A stretch of 64,000 bases of DNA from an uncultured Flavihumibacter sp. (GCA_902168105.1 CABHOY010000004.1:62001-126000), one strand, 5' to 3'. Positions 44,570 to 54,008 are shown, counted from the first letter of the stretch. Notes: generated from the letters alone by a model not told the origin. Translations and numbers: made by a program.

Positions 44570-46672
44570 ATGAACAATACTGCGTCAGGTACGTACTTTA
44601 AACAAGAGGTGCTACGAATGACGGGCGGTGTCCTGTTGTTCTATGTCACCTATATCATTTTATTGTTATGCTCATTACTGCTGATGGCAGCCTGTATATG
44701 GAGCGGAAGTTCTCTTATTGTGTATGCTTCCTACCAGGGTTTATCCGGCATTTTCACTTCAGTAGCGGGTGCAGGATTGCTGTTACTGGGAGTTCTGCAA
44801 ACAGTGTTCATTATGCTGTTCCTCTTCAGCAGGCATAGGACTGTCGTACCTTACCGTACCATCGTCACAGAGCAGGAACAACCGGTGTTATTTGATTTTA
44901 TACACAAACTTGTAAAGCAGACAAAGGCGCCATTACCGAAAAAAGTTTATCTCGTACCAGATGTCAATGCAGTAGTATTTCACTCGCCCGGTATCATGGG
45001 ACTTTTTGGCGAAGCGGACAAAAACCTGGTGATAGGGCTCGGCATGGTGAACAGTCTTAACATCAGTGAGTTCAAAATGGTGCTGGCGCATGAATTCGGG
45101 CACTTCTCACAACGTAGCATGAAACTGGTCCTGCACGTATATACGATTAACAGGATCATCTACAATATTCTTTATGAAAACAGGAGCTGGCGCAGCGCAA
45201 TTATATGGTTATCCAATAAAGGTTTGTTAGCGGCTTTATTCTCGCGCGTGTTTGTATTACTCGCTGCAGGTTTGCATTTTCTTTTCCGGCAGATGCATGA
45301 ACTGATCAACCGGCAGTACATGCGCTTAAGCCGTGAAATGGAGTTTCAGGCAGATGAGGTAGCGCTTTCAATTTGCGGGACAGATACTGCCATCTCTGCC
45401 ATGCGCCGGGCTGAAATGAGCAATGCCTGTTTCCAGCAGCTACTGCAGCGAACAACATCATGGGCGCGGCAACAGCGGTTTATCCGGAATATTTATGAAG
45501 CGCACAGCATGCTCATAAAATATCATGCAAAGCAAAATAGTACGCCACTGGACCATCAGCAGCTGCCACAGTATGATGATGATCAATTCGGTACGACCGT
45601 GAAAAGCCAGGTGCAGTTCCGTGATAAGTGGGCATCTCATCCGACGCAGGAAGAACGTGAACAACGTTACCTGGCTGCCGGCATACCCGGTGTGAAGATC
45701 CCGCAAAGTGCATGGACGTTGTTCCATGATGCGGAAACGTTACAGGAGCAAATGTCACATCAGATCTACGATGTACTGGCACCGGAAGAAATGCCCGAAC
45801 AGTGGTCTTCCGCAGCCGATTTTATCAGGGAGATCGAAACATTCCATGAGCAATATGCTTTTCCTGCGCCATATAACAGCTATTATGACGACAGGCCTTT
45901 CTCTGACATATCTCCCGGCAGACTGGAACCTTTTTCGGAGGAAGAGCAAACTTTATATACACTGTCTACCCTGTATCCGAAGTCGCACCGGCAACGGATC
46001 AGGCATTATTTCCGTGATGTGCAGGATGCCGCAACCTTACAGGCTATTATCACTGGAGAGATCCAGGTGCCCCAGTTCACTTATGAAAATGTGCAGTACC
46101 GTAATCATGAAGCCTTGAAGGTGCTGGATAAATTACACCAGCAGATAACCAGGGACAGCCAATGGCTGCAGGACCAGGATCTGATGGCACTTCGTTATCA
46201 TTATACGTTCGCGTTGCAACATGCGCTGGAAGCAGCAACTAATTTGCAGGAACAGTACAGACGTATCCTCTCGCATCAGGTAAGGGCGAACGCCCTTAAT
46301 GAGATTGCCGGCATCATTATGGAAAGCATACCCGCCTTTTATGGCGCCAGCAATACTCCGCCGGAAAAAGCAGACGCCCGGCTCGGGATACTCCGGCAGG
46401 AAGCGGAACAACTACTGCAGCTATTACAGGAGCTGTTGTTCCAGCATCATATCAGTGACCAGTGGGAACCTGAACTACAACAAAAGGTGACACATTTCAT
46501 ACAATACCAGTATCCGTATATGCTGGAACATCCGCCGTTACCGGAAGGACTGGAAACGATGCATGATATCAGCGCCAGCGTATCTGACCATTACAACAAC
46601 AGCATCGTTCTGATGAAAAAAGATTTCCTTTATCGCTGTCTTGACTTCAGTGAGCTATCTGTTCCACATTGA
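44570..46672 (+). CDS. M48-family membrane metalloprotease
   Basis: 700 residues from the ATG at 44570. Two N-terminal helices (about 21-45 and 60-85) lead to VLAHEFGHFSQ (about 171-181), the HExxH zinc motif, and EMEFQADEVAL (about 260) supplies the third ligand Glu. A further hydrophobic stretch lies near 210-232. The C-terminal about 420 residues are soluble and helical with no named domain. It resembles the Bacteroidota M48 (HtpX-like) enzymes, which degrade membrane proteins; the substrate is unknown. An ATG 30 bp upstream would add ten unneeded residues. Confidence 0.86.
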   Translation: MNNTASGTYFKQEVLRMTGGVLLFYVTYIILLLCSLLLMAACIWSGSSLIVYASYQGLSGIFTSVAGAGLLLLGVLQTVFIMLFLFSRHRTVVPYRTIVTEQEQPVLFDFIHKLVKQTKAPLPKKVYLVPDVNAVVFHSPGIMGLFGEADKNLVIGLGMVNSLNISEFKMVLAHEFGHFSQRSMKLVLHVYTINRIIYNILYENRSWRSAIIWLSNKGLLAALFSRVFVLLAAGLHFLFRQMHELINRQYMRLSREMEFQADEVALSICGTDTAISAMRRAEMSNACFQQLLQRTTSWARQQRFIRNIYEAHSMLIKYHAKQNSTPLDHQQLPQYDDDQFGTTVKSQVQFRDKWASHPTQEEREQRYLAAGIPGVKIPQSAWTLFHDAETLQEQMSHQIYDVLAPEEMPEQWSSAADFIREIETFHEQYAFPAPYNSYYDDRPFSDISPGRLEPFSEEEQTLYTLSTLYPKSHRQRIRHYFRDVQDAATLQAIITGEIQVPQFTYENVQYRNHEALKVLDKLHQQITRDSQWLQDQDLMALRYHYTFALQHALEAATNLQEQYRRILSHQVRANALNEIAGIIMESIPAFYGASNTPPEKADARLGILRQEAEQLLQLLQELLFQHHISDQWEPELQQKVTHFIQYQYPYMLEHPPLPEGLETMHDISASVSDHYNNSIVLMKKDFLYRCLDFSELSVPH

Positions 46673-46794
46673 CGGTTTACTTTTCTTAATATGTAAGTTA
46701 TTACCATAGCGGCGGGTACTATGAACTATCAGTTAGCGGCTAGGGACTATGGACTATTTTGTGTACTTTCGGCCCTCGCGAATGCGTTGTATAT

Positions 46795-48675
46795 ATGGAG
46801 AATTTTATCGTTTCAGCCCGTAAATACCGTCCACAGAATTTTTCAACCGTAGTCGGACAATCACATATTACGACCACCCTTAAAAATGCGATCCGTAATA
46901 ATCAGTTGGCCCACGCCTTCCTGTTTTGCGGTCCGAGAGGTGTGGGAAAAACAACCTGTGCCCGTATCCTGGCCAAAACAATCAACTGTGAGAATCTGCA
47001 ACCTGATGGGGAAGCATGTAATCAATGTCATTCCTGTACGTCTTTCAACGAGGGTAGTTCCTTCAATATCCATGAACTGGATGCTGCTTCCAACAACTCG
47101 GTAGATGATATCCGTACGCTGGTGGAGCAGGTTCGTTTCGCACCACAGGCAGGAAAATACAAGATCTATATCATAGATGAGGTCCACATGCTCAGTTCTT
47201 CCGCATTTAATGCGTTCCTGAAAACGCTGGAAGAGCCCCCTTCTTATGCCATCTTTATCCTGGCAACCACAGAAAAGCACAAGATCCTCCCGACCATTCT
47301 GAGCCGGTGTCAGATCTTTGATTTCAAACGCATTACTATCCAGGATACCGTAGAGCATTTACAGGAGATCTGCCAGAAAGAAAGCATTCAGGCAGAATCC
47401 GATGCGCTGCACCTGGTAGCGCAGAAAACCGATGGTTGTATGCGTGACTCTCTCAGCACGCTGGATAAGATCGTGAGCTTTACTGGCGGACATCTGACTT
47501 ATCAGAATACGCTGGAGCATCTGAACATCCTGGATTACGACTATTTCTTTAAAATAATGGAGGCGGTATTACAACAGGATGTTGCTACTGCCCTGCTGAT
47601 ATTTGATGAGATCCTCCAGAAAGGTTTCGAGGGGGATAACTTCCTGAACGGCTGGTCGGAGTTTCTCCGTAACCTGCTGATGAGCAAGGAGGAAAAAGTG
47701 CTGCACCTGGTGGAAGTATCCGGTAATCTTAAGGACAGGTATAAACAGATGTCCGGTAAGGTAGGTCCATCTTACCTGATCACGGCGCTGCACCTGTTGA
47801 ATGAGACGGAAATCAACTACAGGATGGCACGTAATAAGCGACTGCATGTGGAAATGGCGCTGATCAAGCTGTGTTTCCTTCAGCAGGCCGTTACCTTAGT
47901 CAGCGATGATCAGACCGGAGAGGTAGTAAAAAAAAAACTGGTAGCTGACGGCGCGGTACCGCAAAAATTAAGGTCATCCTTCATGCAAGCCGCACCTGCG
48001 GCCAAAAATATGTCAGGACAACCGGCCACCAGTGGCTCTATTGCTGCAAATGAGGCCCGGTTGACGATAGAAACACCACCACCGGCTTCTAACCACAACG
48101 TACAGCAGGCGCCAGCACAACCAGTACAGCGTCAGGCGCCACCGGTACAACCTGTGGCAAACCCTGTTACGGCGGGAACGGCCACGGCATCAAAGCCAGT
48201 ACAGCCTGCAGTACCGCAAACCAAGATGACAGGTCTTGCCGCTATGAAAGAGGCGCTGGCGGCAAAACAAGGTACAAAGGCGGTGCAGGAGATCATTCCC
48301 ATGACCCTGGGCGCACTTCACGTATATTGGGATGAATTCATCGACAGGTTCAGGCAGGCTAACAAAATGACAGTCGTGAGTAATCTCGCGCTGGCTGTTA
48401 TTAACATGGCCGGACCTGAAGAAATCACCATTACGAGCAGGAATATTGTGCAATTCCGCTTCATGGAGGAAGAAAAACTAGCCATTTCGGCTTTTTTCAA
48501 AGAAAAATTTCAGAATCCGGCTCTCGTGCTGACCTTGCACCTGGATGAGACGCAGCAAACGATGGATATTGGCCCCGCGCCACTTTCCAGCCGGGAGCAG
48601 TTCCAGAAAATGACGGAAAAATATCCGCTGATAAAGGAACTGAAAGATAGATTGAATATGGAACTGGATTTTTAA
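46795..48675 (+). CDS. dnaX: DNA polymerase III subunit gamma/tau
   Basis: 626 residues from the ATG at 46795. AAA+ clamp-loader module: GPRGVGKTT (about 46-54), four-Cys zinc finger (CENL...CNQCHSC, about 64-81), IYIIDEVHML (about 125), SRCQIF sensor region. Clamp-loader domains I-III end at about residue 365. Then a Pro/Ala/Gln/Val-rich linker and a C-terminal tau-type domain follow. At codons 378-381 an A10 tract (47928-47937) lies at the domain III border; either frame change leads to a stop within a few codons, giving a gamma-like product of 382-384 residues. DnaX loads the sliding clamp; tau also binds polymerase and helicase. Confidence 0.95.
   Translation: MENFIVSARKYRPQNFSTVVGQSHITTTLKNAIRNNQLAHAFLFCGPRGVGKTTCARILAKTINCENLQPDGEACNQCHSCTSFNEGSSFNIHELDAASNNSVDDIRTLVEQVRFAPQAGKYKIYIIDEVHMLSSSAFNAFLKTLEEPPSYAIFILATTEKHKILPTILSRCQIFDFKRITIQDTVEHLQEICQKESIQAESDALHLVAQKTDGCMRDSLSTLDKIVSFTGGHLTYQNTLEHLNILDYDYFFKIMEAVLQQDVATALLIFDEILQKGFEGDNFLNGWSEFLRNLLMSKEEKVLHLVEVSGNLKDRYKQMSGKVGPSYLITALHLLNETEINYRMARNKRLHVEMALIKLCFLQQAVTLVSDDQTGEVVKKKLVADGAVPQKLRSSFMQAAPAAKNMSGQPATSGSIAANEARLTIETPPPASNHNVQQAPAQPVQRQAPPVQPVANPVTAGTATASKPVQPAVPQTKMTGLAAMKEALAAKQGTKAVQEIIPMTLGALHVYWDEFIDRFRQANKMTVVSNLALAVINMAGPEEITITSRNIVQFRFMEEEKLAISAFFKEKFQNPALVLTLHLDETQQTMDIGPAPLSSREQFQKMTEKYPLIKELKDRLNMELDF
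47928..47937 (+). promoter_or_regulatory. A10 slippery tract in dnaX
   Basis: Ten consecutive A in the reading frame GTA AAA AAA AAA CTG. With one extra A, or a -1 ribosomal shift, the next codons are ACT GGT AGC TGA. With one A fewer they are AAC TGG TAG. Both alternative frames therefore stop at once. This is the pattern known for transcriptional slippage in Thermus dnaX and ribosomal frameshifting in E. coli dnaX. Confidence 0.7.
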
Positions 48676-48732
48676 AGAAGGTTTACAGAAATATCTTCCG
48701 TAATCTAACTTTCACAATTCGCATTTCTTTTG

Positions 48733-48740
48733 TAGGTTTG
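48733..48740 (+). promoter_or_regulatory. Candidate -7 box of the E2 gene (TAGGTTTG)
   Basis: Exact TAnnTTTG match 21 bp before the ATG at 48762, with TTTC where the -33 TTTG is expected. Confidence 0.5.
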
Positions 48741-48761
48741 GGCAAAATTTGGAATAATACT

Positions 48762-50396
48762 ATGGCAGAAGTTATCAGAATGCCCCTTTTGAGTGACACA
48801 ATGACTGAAGGGGTGATCGCGGAATGGCATAAAAAGGTAGGTGATACCGTAAAAGCAGACGACGTAATTGCTGAGGTGGAAACAGATAAAGCCACCATGG
48901 AAGTGATGGGCTATGTGGAAGGTACCCTATTATATATTGGTGTCGAGAAGGGTAAGGCTGCTAAAGTAAATGAGATCATAGCAATTGTAGGGAAACCAGG
49001 TGAGGACTATAAGTCTTTACTCGGTGGAGGTAATAATAATGGCCAGGCAGCAGCTGAAGCCAAACCAGCGGCGCAGGAAACTGCAGCTCCGGCTCCGGCA
49101 GCCAGCAGTGCTGACAGCGCAGCTGCGGCAGAAGCACTGAAAAACGCTACCGTTATCCGTATGCCGCTGTTGAGCGACACCATGACGGAAGGTAAGATCG
49201 TAGCCTGGAACAAAAAAGTAGGCGATACCGTAAAAAGTGATGATGTACTGGCAGAGGTAGAAACCGACAAGGCTACCATGGAAGTGATCGGTTACGCTGA
49301 CGGTGAGCTGTTATATGTAGGTGTAAAAGAAGGTGATGCCGCTAAAGTAAACGGTATCATTGCAATAGTTGGTAAGAAAGGTACTAATGTAGATGCGATC
49401 CTCGCAGCAGAAGGCGCCGGTGGTGCAAAACCAGCAGCACAGGCGGCACCAACAGCTACTCCGGCTGCATCTGCAGCTCCGGCAGCTACGCCTGAAGTTT
49501 CAGAAAGCAAGGACGGACGTGTGAAAGCATCTCCGCTGGCTAAGAAACTGGCTGAAGAAAAAGGCATCGACATCAATAAAGTAACTGGTTCCGGCGACGG
49601 TGGCAGGATCGTGAAGAAAGACGTTGATAGCTTTGTTCCATCCGCAGCTCCTGCAGCAACCAAACCAGGTGCAGCTCCAGCCGCTAAAGTTGCAGCATTC
49701 ACCCCGGCAGGTCAGGAAGGTCATACCGACGTTCAGTTAAGCCAGATGCGTAAGGTGATCGCTAAACGTCTGAGCGAAAGCAAATTCACTGCTCCTCACT
49801 TCTACCTGAAAGTAGATATCAATATGGACAAAGCCATTGAAGCACGTAAAGCTATCAATGAAGTGTCTCCGATCAAGATCTCCTTCAACGATATGGTGAT
49901 CAAGGCTTCTGCCCTGGCACTGCGTCAGCATCCTGATGTGAACAGCAGCTGGATGGGAGACTTCATCCGTCAGAACCACCACATCCACATCGGTTCTGCC
50001 GTTGCAATTGAAGATGGCCTGATCGTTCCGGTTGTTCGTTTTGCAGACCAGAAAACACTGAGCCAGATTGCTGGTGAAGCGAAAGACCTGTATGACAAGG
50101 CGAAGAACAAGAAACTGCAGCCGCAGGATTTCTCCGGTAACACCTTCACTATCTCCAACCTGGGTATGATGGGTATCGATGAATTCACTGCAATCATCAA
50201 TCCTCCGGATTCTGCGATCCTGGCTGTTGGTGGTATCAAAGAAACTGTTGTTTCCGAGAAAGGACAGTTCAAAGTGGTAAATATCATGAAGCTGACCCTG
50301 AGCTGTGACCACCGTAGCGTGGATGGAGCTGTAGGCGCACGTTTCCTGGCTACACTGAAGAGCTACCTGGAAAATCCGGTAACTATGCTGGTATAA
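48762..50396 (+). CDS. Dihydrolipoyllysine acetyltransferase (E2) of pyruvate dehydrogenase
   Basis: 544 residues from the ATG at 48762. Two lipoyl domains (about 1-78 and 128-205), each with the lipoylated Lys in EVETDKATMEV; Ala/Pro-rich linkers; a peripheral subunit-binding domain (KASPLAKKLAEEKGIDINKV, about 260-295); and the catalytic domain (about 320-544) with DHRSVDGA (His-Asp). It transfers acetyl groups to CoA. The two lipoyl regions are similar also at DNA level, so they arose by duplication. The E1 and E3 genes are not adjacent. Longer starts are unlikely, because the lipoyl domain normally begins near MAEVIRMP. A terminator follows. Confidence 0.95.
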   Translation: MAEVIRMPLLSDTMTEGVIAEWHKKVGDTVKADDVIAEVETDKATMEVMGYVEGTLLYIGVEKGKAAKVNEIIAIVGKPGEDYKSLLGGGNNNGQAAAEAKPAAQETAAPAPAASSADSAAAAEALKNATVIRMPLLSDTMTEGKIVAWNKKVGDTVKSDDVLAEVETDKATMEVIGYADGELLYVGVKEGDAAKVNGIIAIVGKKGTNVDAILAAEGAGGAKPAAQAAPTATPAASAAPAATPEVSESKDGRVKASPLAKKLAEEKGIDINKVTGSGDGGRIVKKDVDSFVPSAAPAATKPGAAPAAKVAAFTPAGQEGHTDVQLSQMRKVIAKRLSESKFTAPHFYLKVDINMDKAIEARKAINEVSPIKISFNDMVIKASALALRQHPDVNSSWMGDFIRQNHHIHIGSAVAIEDGLIVPVVRFADQKTLSQIAGEAKDLYDKAKNKKLQPQDFSGNTFTISNLGMMGIDEFTAIINPPDSAILAVGGIKETVVSEKGQFKVVNIMKLTLSCDHRSVDGAVGARFLATLKSYLENPVTMLV

Positions 50397-50421
50397 ATTT
50401 TATATCAACAACTAACTATAA

Positions 50422-50459
50422 AACAGGCGTTCCGTTAAACGGGACGCCTGTTCTTTTTT
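50422..50459 (+). terminator. Terminator of the E2 gene
   Basis: AACAGGCGTTCCG pairs with CGGGACGCCTGTT (one G-T pair) and T6 follows. Confidence 0.88.
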
Positions 50460-50561
50460 AACCCCTCACCTATCATCTTAACACGCTGTTATTCAACATC
50501 AGAATTTGGGAGTTGCCATATAAATGTTTAAATTTAAGTTGCCCCCACAACTAAATGATAA

Positions 50562-50951
50562 ATGGAGATTCCTAAGAATGCGGCAAGCTGGTTCGAAATC
50601 CCTGTACATGATATCGACAGGGCCAGGAAGTTTTACAGTCAGATATTCAACTATGAAATGCCTCAGGAGCAGCTGGGTCTTAAGAAGAAAGCGTTCTTTC
50701 TGTTTGATAGGCTCAATAATGGTATTGGCGGAGCCATTGTTCAGGGTTCCGAGTATTTTCCCAGCCAGCGTGGCACGCTGATCTACCTGCATGCCGGCGA
50801 AGATCTCACTGAAGTGCTGGAACGTGTAGAAGCCGCAGGAGGTAAAATTGAACTCGATAAACGACCCGTATCTGAGTTGCAGGACCTGGGATATTTCGCG
50901 ATCATCTTTGACCCCGACGGCAACAGGGTCGGATTATATTCAAAAGGATAA
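50562..50951 (+). CDS. VOC-family protein (glyoxalase/dioxygenase fold)
   Basis: 129 residues. ASWFEIPVHDIDRARKFYSQIFNYEM at the N-terminus and GYFAIIFDPDGNRVGLYSK at the C-terminus are the paired beta-alpha-beta-beta-beta modules of the vicinal oxygen chelate superfamily. Metal ligands are usually a His or Glu near the strands; here only E6-like and D positions are seen, so metal binding is uncertain. Reaction unknown. Monocistronic. Confidence 0.85.
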   Translation: MEIPKNAASWFEIPVHDIDRARKFYSQIFNYEMPQEQLGLKKKAFFLFDRLNNGIGGAIVQGSEYFPSQRGTLIYLHAGEDLTEVLERVEAAGGKIELDKRPVSELQDLGYFAIIFDPDGNRVGLYSKG

Positions 50952-51009
50952 ACCAGTTGTAAACCCCGGGATACAAGGCTATCTTAATTAATATTTCCTC
51001 CTCTCTTTC

Positions 51010-51025
51010 ACTTTCTTTTGAAAGT
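51010..51025 (+). promoter_or_regulatory. Palindromic operator ACTTTC-N4-GAAAGT
   Basis: A perfect 6+6 palindrome with a TTTT spacer. It overlaps the -33 element (TTTG at 51017-51020) of the promoter of the GbsR-like regulator gene and recurs, as ACTTTT-N4-GAAAGT, at 51600-51615 before the epimerase gene. Confidence 0.6.
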
Positions 51026-51048
51026 TCAATAACTTACCATTACATTTG
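51017..51048 (+). promoter_or_regulatory. Promoter TTTG-N20-TACATTTG of the GbsR-like gene
   Basis: TTTG at 51017-51020 and TACATTTG at 51041-51048, spaced by 20 bp. Expected start about 15 nt before the ATG at 51071. Confidence 0.7.
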
Positions 51049-51070
51049 GGTAACGAAAAATAAGGATCAC

Positions 51071-51577
51071 ATGAAATTGGCAGAAGCAAAAGCACAGTTT
51101 ATACAAAGCTGGGGATCTTTAGGGGCCCAATGGGGTATTAACCGTACCATGGCTCAGATCCACGCCTTGCTGATGGTCATGCCTGATCCGCTGAGTGCCG
51201 ATGATATCATGGCTGAACTGAACATTTCCCGTGGCAATACGAATATGAACGTACGGGAACTGATCAACTGGGGCCTGGTTGATCGTATATTAATCCCCGG
51301 GGAAAGAAAAGAATACTTCTCTGCTGAAAAAGATATCTGGAAGGTAGCTACTGAAATTGCCAGGGAGAGAAAACGACGTGAATTAGACCCGATTATCAAG
51401 ACTTTGAACCAACTACAGGAAGTGGAAGGGGACGTGAAAGATAAACACGTAAAAGCCTTTAAAGAGTCCATACAAGGTATCAATAAGTTTGCTCATCAGA
51501 CGGACAAAGCCATCAACAGTTTTGTAAAGGCTGAAGAAAGCTGGTTCTATGGAACGCTGATGAAGTTATTCAAGTAA
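51071..51577 (+). CDS. GbsR/MarR-type transcriptional regulator
   Basis: 168 residues. The winged helix-turn-helix at about 30-90 (ALLMVMPDPLSADDIMAELNISRGNTNMNVRELINWGLV) fits the GbsR subgroup of MarR regulators; the C-terminus is a long helical dimerisation region. Such regulators usually repress a neighbouring operon and respond to choline, betaine or other small ligands. Here the palindromes at 51010 and 51600 suggest that it controls its own gene and the epimerase gene at 51642. Confidence 0.85.
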   Translation: MKLAEAKAQFIQSWGSLGAQWGINRTMAQIHALLMVMPDPLSADDIMAELNISRGNTNMNVRELINWGLVDRILIPGERKEYFSAEKDIWKVATEIARERKRRELDPIIKTLNQLQEVEGDVKDKHVKAFKESIQGINKFAHQTDKAINSFVKAEESWFYGTLMKLFK

Positions 51578-51599
51578 TATTTTTTTGTCTGCATATTTC

Positions 51600-51615
51600 A
51601 CTTTTTATTGAAAGT
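51600..51615 (+). promoter_or_regulatory. Second operator ACTTTT-N4-GAAAGT
   Basis: Five-plus-five palindrome in the promoter region of the epimerase gene, 27 bp before its ATG. It shares GAAAGTTC with the site at 51010. Confidence 0.5.
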
Positions 51616-51641
51616 TCTGAAACAGAGTCAATCTACTTACC

Positions 51642-52586
51642 ATGAAAAATAAAAAAATAGTCATAGCTGCCGGTACGGGATTTATCGGTGCGGGGATGAT
51701 CGAATATTTCGGCAGCGATAATGATATTGTTATCCTTACAAGAAACCCTATAGCGGAATATGGCCGGGTAAAATATATCAGATGGGACGGTAAGACCCTG
51801 GGCAAATGGGTGGAACAGCTGGAAAACACAGATCTGCTGGTCAACCTTGCGGGCAAAAGTGTAAACTGCCGTTATACAGAAGAAAACAAACAGGAGATAT
51901 TTGACAGCAGGACTAATGCCACGGCGGTATTAGGAGCAGCCATACGCACCTTGCAACATCCGCCCGTCCTCTGGATCAATGCGGCTTCCGCTACTATCTA
52001 CCGGCATGCGGAAGACCGGCCTATGGACGAATTTACCGGAGAAATAGAAAACGATTTTTCCGTACAGGTATGCAAGCGCTGGGAATCAGTGTTCAATGAG
52101 GCATCTGTGCCCGGCACCCGTAAGGCAGTGCTGCGTATAGCCGTTACGCTTGGGCACCAGGGAGGTGTAATTGAACCTTACCTGAACCTCATGAAATTCG
52201 GCCTCGGGGGTTATCAGGGTAGTGGCAGACAACAATTCAGCTGGGTGCATATTACCGATGTGTGCCGGATGATGGAGTGGCTTTATGAACATCCTGAACT
52301 GGATGGCACATTCAATTGCAGTGCCCCTCACCCTGTCAGCAACCGGCAGTTTATGAAGACATTACGCAACGCGGGCGGACATCTTTTCGGTTTGCCGGCC
52401 TTCCGCTGGATGCTGCGTATCGGAGCGGGGATTATCGGCACAGAAACAGAACTATTGCTGAAAAGCCGCTGGGTGTTGCCTACCCGGGCCTTACAGGCGG
52501 GCTTTATCTTCGAATACCCACAGCTTCAGCCTGCCATGGAGAATATTATCGGTCGACTGCCAAGGCGGCGGTACCATCTCGTATAA
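51642..52586 (+). CDS. TIGR01777-family NAD(P)-dependent epimerase, second copy
   Basis: 314 residues. GTGFIGAGMIEYFG near the N-terminus is the nucleotide-binding motif; VNLAGKSVNCRYTEENK and NAASATIYRH follow, and a C-terminal DUF1731-like part ends in FEYPQLQPAMENI. It is a paralogue of 3198-4127. The GbsR-type regulator gene ends 64 bp upstream and an operator-like palindrome lies between. Substrate unknown. Confidence 0.85.
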   Translation: MKNKKIVIAAGTGFIGAGMIEYFGSDNDIVILTRNPIAEYGRVKYIRWDGKTLGKWVEQLENTDLLVNLAGKSVNCRYTEENKQEIFDSRTNATAVLGAAIRTLQHPPVLWINAASATIYRHAEDRPMDEFTGEIENDFSVQVCKRWESVFNEASVPGTRKAVLRIAVTLGHQGGVIEPYLNLMKFGLGGYQGSGRQQFSWVHITDVCRMMEWLYEHPELDGTFNCSAPHPVSNRQFMKTLRNAGGHLFGLPAFRWMLRIGAGIIGTETELLLKSRWVLPTRALQAGFIFEYPQLQPAMENIIGRLPRRRYHLV

Positions 52587-52670
52587 ATCATTATGGTTTG
52601 ATGTTTGCTCTGACATAGAAAGTACCTGCCGGGGTGTAGACCCTGGCGGGTATATGTAAACAGACTATTT

Positions 52671-53039
52671 ATGAGCGACAAGAAATTCACGGTTGTTTTA
52701 GGCGCATCTCCCAATCCGAGCAGATATAGTTACCTGGCAGTATCCAGACTGGCCGGTAAAGGACATCCGGTACTTGCTATTGGTAAAAAAGACGGGCAAA
52801 TAGGCGATACGCCTATAACGAAAGAGCATCCTACACCGGCGGATGTCGATACCGTTACGCTTTATATGAACCCTATGCTACAACAGGAGTACTACGATTA
52901 TATACTGCAGCTGCATCCGAAACGTATTATTTTTAATCCGGGCACAGAAAACGACGAACTGGCTGCGTTAGCCACCAGTAAAGGTATTGAGCCAGTCGAA
53001 GCCTGTACGCTGGTATTACTTAGTACCGGTCAGTATTGA
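52671..53039 (+). CDS. CoA-binding domain protein
   Basis: 122 residues that form a single CoA_binding_2 (YccU-like) Rossmann domain: VVLGASPNPSRYSYLAVSRL at the N-terminus and KRIIFNPGTENDELAALA in the middle, with a final VEACTLVLLSTGQY. Such proteins bind CoA or an acyl-CoA; cellular role unknown. It lies 84 bp after the epimerase gene on the same strand. Confidence 0.88.
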   Translation: MSDKKFTVVLGASPNPSRYSYLAVSRLAGKGHPVLAIGKKDGQIGDTPITKEHPTPADVDTVTLYMNPMLQQEYYDYILQLHPKRIIFNPGTENDELAALATSKGIEPVEACTLVLLSTGQY

Positions 53040-53239
53040 TACACGGCCGGTACGAATTCCTTTGAAATACCTTCCCTTCTGCAATAAGGACCCGTTAATT
53101 ATTACTTTCTCTCATCAGATTGCTGATAAATTTTTGTATATTACTTATAATACTCCCCTACCAGCAAGGATCTAAAACGATAGAACGGCATTGATGTAAT
53201 CTTAACGACCACGCCTATTCACTCTAATCATATATAATC

Positions 53240-53713
53240 ATGAAATGGAGAAGATTCAACGGCGAACCGATTCATTTGCCCATTAAGGAAGAAGTACGCC
53301 AGGCAATTATCCGGGAAACCGGGAAGGGCTTTCATTTAAAAGTGTGTATTGGCACGGACTCACAGGTAAAAGGTGCGGAAACAGAATTTGCAACGGTGAT
53401 CGTTTTCCTGCGTGAAGGACATGGAGGTTTCATGTTCATCCACAATGACAAAACACGCGACTCTTATTCCATCAAAGAGCGTATGCTCATTGAAGTGGCC
53501 AAGAGTATTGAGATCGCCTACGAACTGTGTGACCTGTTCACCGAATACGATGTGGACATGGAAGTACATGCAGACATTAACACGAACCCCCAGTTCAAAA
53601 GTAACCTGGCGCTGCGTGAAGCAATGGGTTATATACTGGGAATGGGATTTGCCTTTAAAGCAAAACCCGATGCCTTCGCCAGCAGCTGCTGTGCGGATAA
53701 GGTAGTGAACTAA
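53240..53713 (+). CDS. RNase H-like protein of the YkuK/DUF458 family
   Basis: 157 residues. VCIGTDSQVKG (about 35-45) and the downstream EVHADINTNPQFKSN (about 110) match the YkuK (DUF458) family, which has a ribonuclease-H-like fold. Acidic residues Asp40, Asp113 and others are arranged like the RNase H metal site (inference). No enzyme activity is established for the family. Followed by a hairpin terminator. Confidence 0.85.
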   Translation: MKWRRFNGEPIHLPIKEEVRQAIIRETGKGFHLKVCIGTDSQVKGAETEFATVIVFLREGHGGFMFIHNDKTRDSYSIKERMLIEVAKSIEIAYELCDLFTEYDVDMEVHADINTNPQFKSNLALREAMGYILGMGFAFKAKPDAFASSCCADKVVN

Positions 53714-53736
53714 AGCCTGCAGGCTGATATTACTTT

Positions 53737-53782
53737 TCCCCGCTATCAGGATGCGTCACTTCGCATCCAGGGGCTTTTTTCC
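53737..53782 (+). terminator. Terminator of the YkuK-like gene
   Basis: GGATGCG pairs with CGCATCC around a TCACT loop, flanked by CCCC/GGGG pairing, and followed by T6. Confidence 0.85.
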
Positions 53783-54008
53783 CCCAGAAAAATCCCACGC
53801 TGACAAGAGCTCCAGCCCGAAAACACGTCTATCCTACCACATAGAGAGGGCGTCAACGAAATTCCCCGCTAAATATTGTTTTGTTAAGTCTTTGTAAATA
53901 GTAGCAGCTGAAACTTAAGCCAGAAGCGGTTAAAGAGATAGTTGACCTCCAAAGTTCAAATGGCGGTCCCGAACGGGGGCTCGTTTTTTTGAAAAAAATT
54001 CCTTAATT

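Noticed and set aside
53878..53995. Possible small RNA with TCTTTG box and T-run end
   Set aside because: The box has four, not two, bases between TA and TTTG, and the stem before the T run is only about 4 bp.
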